Shown here in pieces: positions 44,601 to 55,180 of a stretch of DNA of 64,000 bases (within the stretch, counting starts at the first letter, position 1; each line of letters begins with the position of its first letter). The notes beneath the pieces are model-generated. The model was not told the origin of the DNA. It ran no database searches and saw only the letters and a list, made by a program, of their open reading frames with translations. The stretch lies in the NCBI GenBank assembly GCA_949361645.1, contig OX442415.1, positions 9,889,254-9,953,253 of the forward strand, given 5' to 3'. The position numbers were made by a program, and so were the translations under genes. Source of the DNA: Spongilla lacustris. Lineage: Eukaryota > Porifera > Demospongiae > Spongillida > Spongillidae.

Positions 44601-46097
44601 TTTTCAGCTAGATTATTTAAATCGCCGGCATCAACAGCATCAAGTAATTGTTGGAGTACAACTATCTTTGCTAATTGTGACAAGCTTAAGGTTAAGCCTG
44701 CCGATGATCATGATGGTGGTTACACACTTGTGGATATAGTTGGTACAGAGATTCCAGATGATAAGTCTAAGAGTACAAAACTATTAAACTGGTTGATCGA
44801 TCTATTGAGATGGCAAGCGCTTGAGGAACAAGATCGATTTACAAATGAAACGAACAAGGCACCTGTCAAAGGACAGCTTTACTACTGTTGTGATTATGTT
44901 TCATTATCTACAATTGGCAAGCTTTTGAAGCAACCATTAGCAGCATCGCAACAACACAAAGCTGATGTAGCCTTAATTATGAATGGACTACCTGTTATTC
45001 AGTTTGAGATTAACTCCTCTCCCATCAGCACAACAGTAGCAAAATTGTTTGCCAATTTGATTGATGTATTACGCTTCATTCGTCACTTTGATTTGAACAT
45101 CGACACTTGGACCGGTTTTGCTTTTCCAAAAGTTGATGCTGATTCCACTAACAACTATGCCTTCAAAGTGGGAGTCAGATGGAAGGATCTTCAATTTTCT
45201 CCTGAGGTTAGCGCTTTAAAGTTACATGACATTGCACAAGAAGTGAAAGACACATTTAACATGCAGGTTGATCTTGTGCAGAAACTGTATGTTTCTGAAG
45301 TTGAAGTAATGCGTAAAGAAATGTACTTGGTCCCACTATCAAAGGCCGATATAGATTATTTTGCCAACACTCTTCAACCTTCTCCTTCTTCTTCTCCTTC
45401 GAAAGTAATAAAACAGGTGGAATCTCCATTTTCTATACTGCTGTGTGATGAAAGCTGTTATTACAAATATTCTCCCATAGCTGAGGTTCGGTTGACTTTG
45501 CTTGATTTGTATGTCATGCAAGAGAAGGATAAGGATTCGCTGCTCTCATCCAATCTTATCCTACCTCATGACACGATGAAAATTCGTGAACTGCTATTTT
45601 TTGTTTTTCCTGCTGTAAAGTATAATAATTTGTCAAAGGCTATTGCCAAAACGTGCCTTGGACAGCTAGCTGATGGAATTGCTAACGGACTTAAGACTCT
45701 GCATGATCTTGGCTATGCACATCTTGATGTTAGACTACCTAATGTCTGTGTTAGTGCGACTTTCGAAGTGAAACTGATCGACTTTGACCGGGCAACACTT
45801 GTTCAATCATATCAGAACACTGACTTCTTCATGTACACCTTAGAAAAAGAGGGTAAAAGTTCTCAAGATCTGGATTGGAAACAGCTTGGTTTATTGTTAT
45901 TTACTTTGTCCTCTGATGTAAAAAAAGATCAGCAAGAACTTAAAAGACAAGATATACCAATAAATCGAGAATCCTTTCTTGGGAAGCTGATTTGGGAGCA
46001 TGAATATGAGGATGATGCTATGTTTTCGTGGATCAAAAATCTTCCTCCAACTCAGAGGAGGTCTCTTAACGATGTTCTCAGAGATGAAGTCCTGTGA
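41640..46097 (+). CDS. PD-(D/E)XK-like domain fused to a protein-kinase-like domain (6 coding exons)
   Basis: My exon model is 41640-41670, 42701-42769, 43265-43312, 43372-43427, 43689-43719 and 44371-46097. All junctions are GT-AG, the phases agree, and the total is 1962 nt (653 residues). An alternative last acceptor at 44407 is also in frame (641 residues). The N-terminus is low-complexity and basic (GIKRTAKNTK, MTRSMSRRY, TKKLRMEKEQRSR), nuclear-like. Numbering from the ATG at 44340: HKADVALIMNGLPVIQFEIN at 206-225 resembles the D...E-x-K core of PD-(D/E)XK nucleases (Asp209, Glu223), but the Lys position reads Asn, so cleavage is doubtful. Kinase motifs follow: HLDVRLPN (461-468, catalytic loop), DFD (481-483, metal loop), DLDWKQLGLLL (subdomain IX). 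The glycine loop is not visible; Lys376 may be the ATP-binding lysine. Such nuclease-like plus kinase fusions are known among Crinkler-type effector relatives. Assignment to that group is inference. Confidence 0.75.
42900..43128. repeat. 24-bp minisatellite with an inverted end: fold-back structure
   Basis: GTGACAAGAGTGATGGCTGA plus TGCA (or TGTA) repeats to about 43078, then the sequence turns round (GATCACTCTTGTCACTACAT and on) for about 50 bp. It lies in the second coding intron of the PD-(D/E)XK-like/kinase gene and would fold into a hairpin in the pre-mRNA. It is unrelated in sequence to the large 24-bp arrays. Confidence 0.85.
43790..44150 (+). repeat. Long pyrimidine tract
   Basis: About 360 bp of nearly pure C/T (CCTCTTCC, CCTTCCC types) in the last intron of the PD-(D/E)XK-like/kinase gene, 220 bp before its final acceptor. 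It could form triplex DNA or serve as an over-long polypyrimidine tract. Open frames here are compositional. Confidence 0.85.
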
Positions 46098-46462
46098 CTT
46101 TTCGTGGGTGTAGTAATTACTAATTGTAATCTTGTTCATTGAAATTAAAATTAAAATTTGTCCATGGTGAAACATAAAAATTTTAATATTAAGGTGTGAA
46201 GGTCTCATGAAAAGTAATTTGATGCACGGCACAGGTCAGAGCCAATTCCAGGAAGCCTCATGCATACTGTTATAGCCTTTTTAATGCCTAGTAAACCACT
46301 GGAGGCACTCCATTCACCCATATCACTCCCACACTCCATATCACTCCCACACTCCATATCACTCCCACTGGATGCACTCCATCTACCCATATCACTTTCA
46401 CTGGGAAGGCACTCCATCCATCACTCCCACTGGAGACTCCATATCACTCCTACTACGGCAAT
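46098..46462. repeat. 3' flank of the kinase gene and an 18-19-bp minisatellite
   Basis: After the stop there are about 200 bp of A/T-rich 3' sequence. From about 46305 to 46455, CACTCCATATCACTCCCA recurs with variants (CACTCCATCTACCC). No gene is seen. Confidence 0.7.
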
Positions 46463-46690
46463 GTGGTGTGAACATCACAGCAGACCACTGTGGTGTGAGC
46501 ATCACAACAGACCACTGTGGTGTGAACATCACAGCAGACCACTGTGGAGTGAACATCACAGCAGACCACTGAGATAGGGGGAAGGAGGGAGGAGAGAGAG
46601 AAGAAGGGAGGGGAAGGGAGAGAGAGAGGGAAGGAGGGAGAGAGAAGGAGGGAGGGGAAGGAGGGAGGGGAAGATGGAAGGTGGTAGGAT
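46463..46690. repeat. 27-bp minisatellite (inverted copy 3) and G/A-rich tract
   Basis: 46463-46572 has about four units of GTGTGAACATCACAGCAGAC plus CACTGTG. 46573-46690 is purine-rich (GGGAAGGAGGGAGG types). Confidence 0.9.
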
Positions 46691-46726
46691 GGAGCTACCA
46701 ACTAAAACAGCATGGCCTCTACGTAC

Positions 46727-46843
46727 CACCCATGGAGTGGGGTGCCAGTAAGGATAGTAGTCGCGTTCCTCTGGGCACTCGTAGCCACGCCTCGTTCCCG
46801 CCTCATTCTGACGTGTGAAGGTGGCGGAGGTGCCTTGGAGGTT
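46727..46843 (-). CDS. DD3-3-like exon
   Basis: After the acceptor CCCCAACAG, the minus strand reads [20 protein letters not shown] then [20 protein letters not shown]. The motif [18 protein letters not shown] is characteristic of DD3-3-type proteins (secreted, known from Dictyostelium and many invertebrates, function unknown). The donor is either GTACGT after 46727 (chosen) or GTGGTA after 46730. Only this exon is present; its flanks are minisatellites, so it is part of a larger gene that I cannot follow or a stranded fragment. The assignment comes from remembered family motifs, not a search. Confidence 0.65.
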
Positions 46844-46894
46844 CTGTTGGGGAACAGAGAGCATGTGAGTCTGGGGACCAGTTATGTGTGTACA

Positions 46895-47126
46895 GTATGT
46901 AGTGTGTGTGTGTGTGTGTGTGTGCGAGCGCGCGTGCAAACAGCGCAATGCATATACAAGTGCATTACAAGTAGACTTACAGTGTAATGGTTATACAAAC
47001 CTTTAACTGCTGGTATAACTAAGGAGCGATAATGCAATGGTTATGCCTTAGTTATGCCTTAGTTATACCAGAGTTATAGCTTTGAATAACCATAGTCTGC
47101 TTGCAATGGTGTAAGTTGACAAATCT
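46895..47126. other. TG dinucleotide run and unassigned sequence
   Basis: 46898-46924 is a short GTGTGT microsatellite. The rest (GTTATGCCTTAGTTATACC repeats twice or more) has no gene. Confidence 0.6.
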
Positions 47127-47620
47127 CTGTGCTTATCGTAAGCAATTCAAATCTAATGCATTGCTGATTTAATTCTATTGCATTGCACAACTATTCTTAT
47201 CATAAGCATAGCAATCCCAATGCATTGCACAACTATGCTTATCATAAACTATGCTTATCATAAACAATGCAATCCCAATATATTGCACAACTATGCTTAT
47301 CATAAGCAATTCAATTCCAATGCATTACTGATTTAATTGTATTGCATTGCACAACTGGGGGTGTGAACACAGCTGCATGTAATACATGTAGGTATTTAGA
47401 TGGATACCATAATTGTGAGTTACAAAGCACATCCAGTCAACCTCTTAGTAGTTTCATATACCCACAGGGTAGGAGTGTACATGTGCCAAATGGGAACCCA
47501 ACACCACGCGCGGATCCTGGACCAGCTGGGGGTGTGACCACGGCTAATAAGTATTCAAGAGCTTGGAGATGGATGCCATTCTTGTGAGTTACAAAGCACA
47601 TCCAGTCAACCTGTGAGTAG
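47127..47620 (+). repeat. Palindrome-rich minisatellite joined to ~175-bp units (left edge of module M3)
   Basis: 47127-47355 is the CAATGCATTG/CTTATCATAAG family of 39695-40512. It changes directly into a ~175-bp unit at GCACAACTGGGGGTGTGAAC (47347-47366), so the junction cut both repeats. Two units follow to 47620. Confidence 0.85.
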
Positions 47621-48960
47621 TTAAGACTTTATACTTTATGGAAGAAAGAGATACTTAGGGTTTAATCAATATCTCTTCGCGTTCTTCCTGGATGGCACCT
47701 TTGTGGTGTTGAATTCTTCCTGCTGGATTACATTTTGGCGCTCAATTAATGCAGCGTATTTTTTGGGACTCGTAGTGAGGCATGTTACCTTCTCCGTTGT
47801 ACTTCCCGCGTTGGGTTTTTGTACTTTTGGTCCACATTTAATTAAGCCATAGTCTTCCCCATCGTTTTCATGGTAACTTGCCTGTTTCCAGGCTGAGCAC
47901 CTTTCTAGCTGGGTTTAGGTTAGTTCAGCAGCTAGGCTGAACTCTTTCACATGGGTTGTACGAATGGCTACACGGATTAATCGCTCGAGCGTTTTTTTCT
48001 GCCGAAAAGGTAAAATAAATGCGAGAGGGTAAACGGACGAGGCCTCAAAAAAAGCCTAGGAATCTGCTTGCAAAGATTAAGTGTCTTTGTTTTGGGTCTA
48101 TGATTGAACAGTCAGAATATCGAAAACTCGGTATCTGATCGGATCGTTCATATGGATCAAGCACTTGGCGTGGTATCGATACGATCTACTCGATATGAGT
48201 TTAATTACTCGTGGGTGAAATGCCCGTCGATGTAGAAAAACGGTCGTGCCATTAGCAATGTGCCTGGACTCCGCGCAAAGAGAGATAATGCACGAGAGGT
48301 ACTCACATGAATAATTACGACGTTCACGTGATACACTGCCACAGCACAGCCCCACCCTCCACAACTTTTCTTCTCTTCAACATCGTTGCGTGCACTTTTC
48401 ATTTGTTTATGCAAATAATCATCGTAACCACCATGTACCAATGCAGATGCAGGAGCAAATACTGTAGAATCCAAAGTCAAGCCACGGCTACCAAGTCAAT
48501 GCTTTAGAAAAACAAGCAAACAATAACCCGTCTCTTTCATGGAACGCTAATCATGCCATACCACGCCATCTGTAATAGCAGTTAGCGAGCTGCACGGATT
48601 TTAATAACAAACCGTACTGCGCACAAAGGCAGTCAACTTAAGCATCAAGGCAGCTTAGTACAGCACTGCAGCTACATTAGTGCATGTAGCCACGTCGTAG
48701 AGCAGAACGTGCTTCATCAAAGGTACGCACATTAAAAAATGAATAAATGTAACATTCCTCACGCGGCGGGCGTCAGTAGCGCGCAGCTTAATAGACCACT
48801 TAAGGGCGAACGTAAACAAACATGGTGCAGTGTTGTATAAATTTGGTGTGAGCTGTTCCATATAGTCTCACAGTAAATCTGCACCTGTGCCACGTAGCGA
48901 CCCTACACCACGCGTGGATCTGGAACACTGTACCAAATGCCGGGGGGACTATGGAGATGG
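47621..48960 (+). repeat. 1.3-kb core of module M3
   Basis: Direct copy of 14791-16130, near identical. It keeps a GGACTCCGCG...GAGAGGTACT stretch around 48266-48303 that is absent from M1 (near 15430) but present in M2 (36835-36868). M1 is therefore the copy with the deletion. Confidence 0.9.
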
Positions 48961-49929
48961 ATGTCATTCTTGAGCACGCATAGTCAACCTGTGAGTAGTT
49001 TCATATACCCAAAGTGTAGGAGTGTACATGTGCCAACATATGGAACCCAACACCACGTGCGGATCCTGAACACTGGACCAGCTGGGGGTGTGACCACGGC
49101 TAATAAGTAGGCCTATTCAAGAGCTTGGAGACGGATGCCATTCTTGTGAGTTACAAAGCACATCCAGTCAACCTGTGAGTAGTTTCATATACCCACAGGG
49201 TAGGAGTGTACATGTGCCAACTGGGAACCCAACACCACGCGCGGATCCTGGACCAGCTGGGGGTGTGAACACAGCTGCATGTAATACATGTAAGTATTTA
49301 AGAGCTTGGAGATGGATGCCATTTGTGTGCGTTACAAAGCACATCCGTCAACCTCTGAGTAGTTTCATATACCCACAGGGTAGGGGTGTACATGTGCCAA
49401 CTGGGAACCCAACACCACACGCGGATCCTGGACCAGCTGGGGGTGTGAACACAGCTGCATGTAATACATGTAAGTATTGAAGAGCTTGGAGATGGATGCC
49501 ATTTGTGTGCGTTACAAAGCACATCCAGTCAACCTCTGAGTAGTTTCATATACCCACAGGGTAGGGGTGTACATGTGCCAACTGGGAACCCAACACCACG
49601 CGCGGATCCTGGACCAGCTGGGGGTGTGAACACAGCTGCATGTGATACATGTAGGTATTTAATACATTGCAGATGGATACCATAATTGTGAGTTACAAAG
49701 CACATCCAGTCAACCTCTGAGTAGTTTCATATACATGTACCCACAGGGTAGGAGTGTACATGTGCCAAATAGGAACCCAACACCACGCGCAGATCCTGGA
49801 CCAGCTGGGGGTGTGTCCATGGCTAATAAGTATTCAAGAGCTTGGAGATGCATGCCATTCTTGTGAGTTACAAAGCACATCCAGTCAACCTGTGAGTAGT
49901 TTCATATACCCACAGGGTAGGAGTGTACA
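48961..49929 (+). repeat. Tandem ~175-bp units (M3), about 5 copies
   Basis: Same order of unit variants as 16131-17590 but with fewer units. It ends in GTAGGAGTGTACAGCACAAG, the same junction with the 24-bp array as at 17579-17598. Confidence 0.9.
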
Positions 49930-52135
49930 GCACAAGGGGAGTGTCACTAGTGCGCACAAGGGGAGTGTCTATGGTGCGCACAAGGGGAGTGTCACTAGTG
50001 CGCACAAGGGGAGTGTCTATGGTGCGCACAAGGGGAGTGTCTATGGTGCGCACAAGGGGAGTGTCTCTGGTGCGCACAAGGGGTGTCTATGGTGTGCACA
50101 AGGGGAGTGTCTCTGGTGCGCACAAGGGGCGTGTCACTAGTGCGCACAAAGGGAGTGTGTATGGTGCGCACAAGGGGAGTGTCACTAGTGCGCACAAGTG
50201 GAGTGTCACTAGTGCGCACAAGGGGAGTGTCTATGGTGTGCACAAGGGGAGTGTCACTATTGCGCACAAGGGGAGTGTCTATGGTGTGCACAAAGGGAGT
50301 GTCTCTGGTGCGCACAAGGGGAGTGTATATGGTGTGCACAAGGGGAGTGTCTCTGGTGCGCACAAGGGGCGTGTCACTAGTGCGCACAAGGGGAGTGTCT
50401 ATGGTGCGCACAAGGGGAGTGTCACTAGTGCGCACAAGGGGAGTGTCACTAGTGCGCACAAAGGGAGTGTCTATAGTGCGCACAAGGGGCGTGTCACTAG
50501 TGCGCACAAGGGGAGTGTCACTAGTGTGCACAAGGGGAGTGTCACTAGTGTGGAGTGTCACTAGTGCGCACAAAGGGAGTGTCACTAATGCGCACAAGGG
50601 GAGTGTCACTAGTGCGCACAAGTGGAGTGTCACTATTGCGCACAAGGGGAGTGTCATTGGTGTGCACAAGGGGAGTGTCATTGGTGTGCACAAGGGGAGT
50701 ATCACTAGTGTGCACAAGGGGAGTGTCACTAGTGCGCACAAGGGGAGTGTCACTAGTGCGCACAAGTGGAGTGTCACTATTGCGCACAAGGGGAGTGTCA
50801 TTGGTGTGCACAAGGGGAGTGTCATTGGTGTGCACAAGAGGAGTATCACTAGTGTGCACAAGGGGAGTGTCACTAGTGCGCACAAGGGGAGTGTCACTAG
50901 TGCGCACAAGAGGAGTGTCACTAGTGCATGTCTCTGGTGCGCACAAGGGGAGTGTCACTATTGCGCACAAGGGGAGTGTCACTAGTGCGCACAAGGGGAG
51001 TGTCACTAGTGCGCACAAGGGGAGTGTCATTGGTGCGCACAAGGGGAGTGTCTATGGTGCGCACAAGGGGAGTGTCTGGTGCGCACAAGGGGAGTGTCTA
51101 TGGTGTGCACAAGGGGAGTGTGTATGGTGCGCACAAGGGGAGTGTCACTAGTGCGCACAAGGGGAGTGTGTATGGTGCGCACAAGGGGAGTGTCACTAGT
51201 GCGCACAAGGGGAGTGTCTAAGCTCTCAACAGTGGGTGCCTTAGCCTTAGAGCCTAACAAGGGGAGTGTCACTATTGCGCACAAGGGGAGTGTCACTAGT
51301 GCGCACAAGGGGAGTGTCACTAGTGCGCACAAGGGGAGTGTCACTAGTGCGCACAAGGGGCGTGTCACTAGTGCGCACAAGGGGAGTGTCACTAGTGTGC
51401 ACAAGGGGAGTGTCACTAGTGCGCACAAAGGGAGTGTCACTAATGCGCACAAGGGGAGTGTCACTAGTGCGCACAAGTGGAGTGTCACTATTGCGCACAA
51501 GGGGAGTGTCATTGGTGTGCACAAGGGGAGTGTCATTGGTGTGCACAAGGGGAGTATCACTAGTGTGCACAAGGGGAGTGTCACTAGTGCGCACAAGGGG
51601 AGTGTCACTAGTGCGCACAAGAGGAGTGTCACTAGTACGCACAAGTGGAGTGTCTCTGGTGCGCACAAGGGGAGTGTCACTATTGCGCACAAGGGGAGTG
51701 TCACTAGTGCGCACAAGGGGAGTGTCACAGTGCGCACAAGGGGAGTGTCATTGGTGCGCACAAGGGGAGTGTCTATGGTGCGCACAAGGGGAGTGTCTGG
51801 TGCGCACAAGGGGAGTGTCTATGGTGTGCACAAGGGGAGTGTCTATGGTGCGCACAAGGGGAGTGTCACTAGTGCGCACAAGGGGAGTGTCTATGGTGCG
51901 CACAAGGGAGTGTCACTTGTGCGCACAAGGGGAGTGTCTATGGTGCGCACAAGGGGAGTGTCTCTGGTGCGCACAAGGGGAGTGTCTATGGTGTGCACAA
52001 GGGGAGTGTCTCTGGTGCGCACAAGGGGCGTGTCACTAGTGCGCACAAAGGGAGTGTGTATGGTGCGCACAAGGGGAGTGTCACTAGTGGGGGAGTTTCA
52101 CTATTGCCCACAAGGGGAGTGTCTATGGTGCGCAC
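49930..52135 (+). repeat. 24-bp minisatellite, array E (about 90 units)
   Basis: Same unit as arrays A-D. It carries a short foreign insertion at about 51219-51256 (AAGCTCTCAACAGTGGGTGC) and stops at GTGCGCACACTGAACCCTC. Stretches such as 50210-50930 repeat the unit order of 33060-33830 (inverted), so whole blocks were copied between arrays. Confidence 0.97.
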
Positions 52136-52153
52136 ACTGAACCCTCTTCGTAC

Positions 52154-52399
52154 TCAGAAGTCAGCCTTGATGCCACTGCTCAAAGTTCCGACTATGGCAC
52201 ATCTGGAATCTTGCAGTCTCCTAACAGATGCAGTAATTGCAGCTCCAATCCTAAAATAGTGAAGTGTCATAACCTTCACATCCCCCAGGGTGTACATGTG
52301 TACTTGCAGGTTCACATGCCGTGTATATCCCCCAGGCGGTTGGTCCTGGGTTATAATTAGGGGGTGCCCTCCAATTAGAAGAAGAACAGGCCGGGCCAC
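52154..52399 (-). pseudogene. Decayed tyrosine-recombinase fragment 1
   Basis: The minus strand reads VLLLIGGHPLIITQ and then TLHYFRIGAAITASVRRLQD. The H-Y-F-R-I-G-A-A block is box II (H-x-x-R) of recombinases from DIRS/Ngaro-type elements, and the preceding G-G-x-P-L fits their pre-box region. The final box with Tyr is lost in array E. It is not closely similar to the recombinase at 8099-9139, so it is a different, older element. Confidence 0.5.
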
Positions 52400-52712
52400 T
52401 AACTACAATATACAGAGCTGCCCCCATGGATCCCAAGTAAATAGAAAGAGTCACCACTTTCCGGAACGGATCTTTTTTTGCCACTTTAATTATTATCATA
52501 GTTCTCACTTTGGCACATCTGGATGACTGCTGTGCCTATCATAACATGTTTACTCAAAATCCATAACTTAAATTATGTGCTTCGGCTAAATACGTTTTTA
52601 ATCAGTCCGACGTAGGATAGCCACCTCCGCAGGTCAAACAGATGTAGGCAGCCTTAATCCTGTCACCTTTGTCAGTGTGTATCTGTCTAATGTACAACGT
52701 GTAGTCTGCTGA

Positions 52713-52922
52713 CTAGGGTTTAGATAGAGAATCATGCAGTTTCCTAACAGATGCAGTAGTTGCAGCTCCAATCCTAAAGTAATGGAGGGACATAGCCTTC
52801 ACATCGCCTTCCGCAGTTCTGCTACCAGGTGGTCCTGGGTAAGGGGGTGCTAGTGTGATGAAGGGGTGGCTAGTGTGATGAAGGAGTGGAGAGCACCAGT
52901 CCTCCGGACAGATGGCGATCAC
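52713..52922 (-). pseudogene. Decayed tyrosine-recombinase fragment 2
   Basis: It reads MSLHYFRIGAATTASVRKLH followed by DSLSKP. It shares its flanks with fragment 1 (CAGTTTCCTAACAGATGCAG), so the two are copies of the same relic about 0.55 kb apart. A matching pair of TTTCCGGAACGGATCTTTTT / TTTCTGGAACGGATCTTTTT blocks at 52458 and 53331 extends the duplication. Confidence 0.5.
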
Positions 52923-54300
52923 TATTTAAACATCTATGCTATATGCTGAAACGGCACTGGAACGAAAAGACTTTGTTTTGCGTACCCCGCGATGTACAAG
53001 CGTGCACCGCAGATGAGCACACCCAGGACATTCAGATAGATTTAAAGCGCTCGATGTCTTAACTAACATTTACTCAGTTGCTAATTGATAATAGGTGCTA
53101 AAAAGCAGTTTTTAATACACTGAGCGTATACGTACCTTCAAACTTGATTGATACATGTACTTCGATGCCAAATACCTTATCCGTCCATTCTATTGTTTCT
53201 TTCACATCCCAGCTTTTGATATTGTCCAGAGACACAACACTGTTGCCTTCTTTTTCCAAGAAATCTACTAACTACCATATACATGTAGCTGCCACCGGGC
53301 ACAGAGCTGCCCCCATGGAAATAGTCGCCACTTTCTGGAACGGATCTTTTTTTGACACTTTAATTACAGCTTCAATGTATTTTGGTGTTGCTGTCTTCAC
53401 ATACAGCTCTTTCCATCAGCAACTCTTTTGCATTCTTCATTAATTTCTAGAAGTTGTACCTTTTGAACAAAGTGATTTCTGTAGCCACATGTATTTAGCG
53501 ATCTGCTTGCAAAGGTCATCAATCACTGGCTGTACATGTATCTAGTTCTTGTCTTACAGCCTTACATAACCGTGCCACATATCATGACATATGCAGATGT
53601 AGGAATCATATTGTGAGTAAATTTCTTTTGTCAACTTTGTTTACATCAACATGTAGAATATGCAGATAAGATAATACTAAACAGAAGTTCAGCTCTACAT
53701 TCTACGGAGGATGGCTCTGGCATTCGCTCTTGTTAAGCAAATGCTCAAGATTTAGAAAAATCTGTGCCTTTGGCAGAGACTTGTGAATTGTAAGCCTAGC
53801 TATGATCTGAGCCAAAAATCTTGAAGCTTCATTACCCCAAGCCCCATAGGAGTCAACTGCCAGAGGGGTTGAGACCCACCCTAAAGGACTTCACCTAACG
53901 TTGCTCCCGCTTCAGCTAAAGTTGAAGGATTAGCAGTGAGACAACAGAGCTGTCCTTGGTAATGGGCTTTCCATGATTCCAATGCTGCACCAGAATATTT
54001 ATCTTGTCATTGGATATTTTGCACCCTTCCATAACCATGGCACATGTACAGATGTAGGAATCATTTTCTAAGTAAATTTCTATAGTCAACTTTACCATTG
54101 TAAATCCAGTCAATATAATTTTTCACCAGCTGAAAGGCTTGCTCAAGGGATGAAGTTGTAGCACTATTAGTAAACTATTAGTAAACTTGCCTTTGTGTTA
54201 CATTGCTTCGTTTCAACAGAATAATTAACCACACTTGCAATACAATTATTTTTATATTTGTTCGGTGTAAGGTCACCATACCAAAGTGATGAATATATTA
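52923..54300 (-). other. Coding-like but unassigned sequence with short internal duplications
   Basis: On minus, 54113-53916 reads LENDSYICTCAMVMEGCKIS then NDKINILVQHWNHGKPITKD. A partial second copy of that DNA is at 53565-53650 (ATGCAGATGTAGGAATCATA). It looks like old coding sequence of a repeated family. No start, end or domain can be given. Confidence 0.3.
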
Positions 54301-55180
54301 TTTTAACAAAGGTGGGCACGTTATTTATAAGTTACCATGACAGCATTCATACCCATAACTAATGCACCTTATTCATTTAATAACTTTAGTATTTCTCCTT
54401 ATACCCTAATACCTCAGGGACTACCCCCACTTCTTCAAGAAGCTTTATGCTCTCCTCCAACCATCAGTGTTCCATGTCAAGTACATGCAGAGGTTCTTTG
54501 CCCTGTTGGACACTTTCCTTCATTCCACGTGAGTCCAACTTTGTACTGATATGGTGAAGTAATATCTTCAACTGTAGCTGATGTCATAGCTGATCTTACT
54601 ACTGCACTAAAATATGACAACACACAAAGCACATGTCGATGTGGGTGTTATTACTCCTCCCCCCACAGTCACCTTCCTCTGTACCTTGTGGCCTCCTTTG
54701 CCAAGCGTATCTCCAGACTGGCACTGACAGCTCCTCCCAATGGTGGGTGTGGTGTCCACACATCTAGGCAGGAGGATGTGATCACTAATTGTCTTCTTGT
54801 TTCCAAGGGATCATGTTAGCCGTGGTGTTTGTGTCCAACCTGATAAAGAGACACCCCAACTGTTCAGTACTGCTGCACAGGAAGAATGCCCAAGGTGGGA
54901 GGGGCTAGCCATGCCCCATGCATAGGTCATGTCTTTGTTGTTCTTCCCAGACATACAGCTGTCATGTGATCCATTTGACATGAACTGATGAAGCAGACCC
55001 ATCCAAAAGCAGAGCGTTGGAAAGCTGTCTGTGGGAACTCCAGGTTTGTGGTGCCCTACAGAGGGGTACAGCTGCAGATCTGTGTCTCTGGGGTGTTAAG
55101 GCAGCCTACGCGTGTCTCGTACCCAGACCGTACATATTTAACCTTTCATAAAGTGTAAAAGCCATAGGGTAGCGTAAGGT

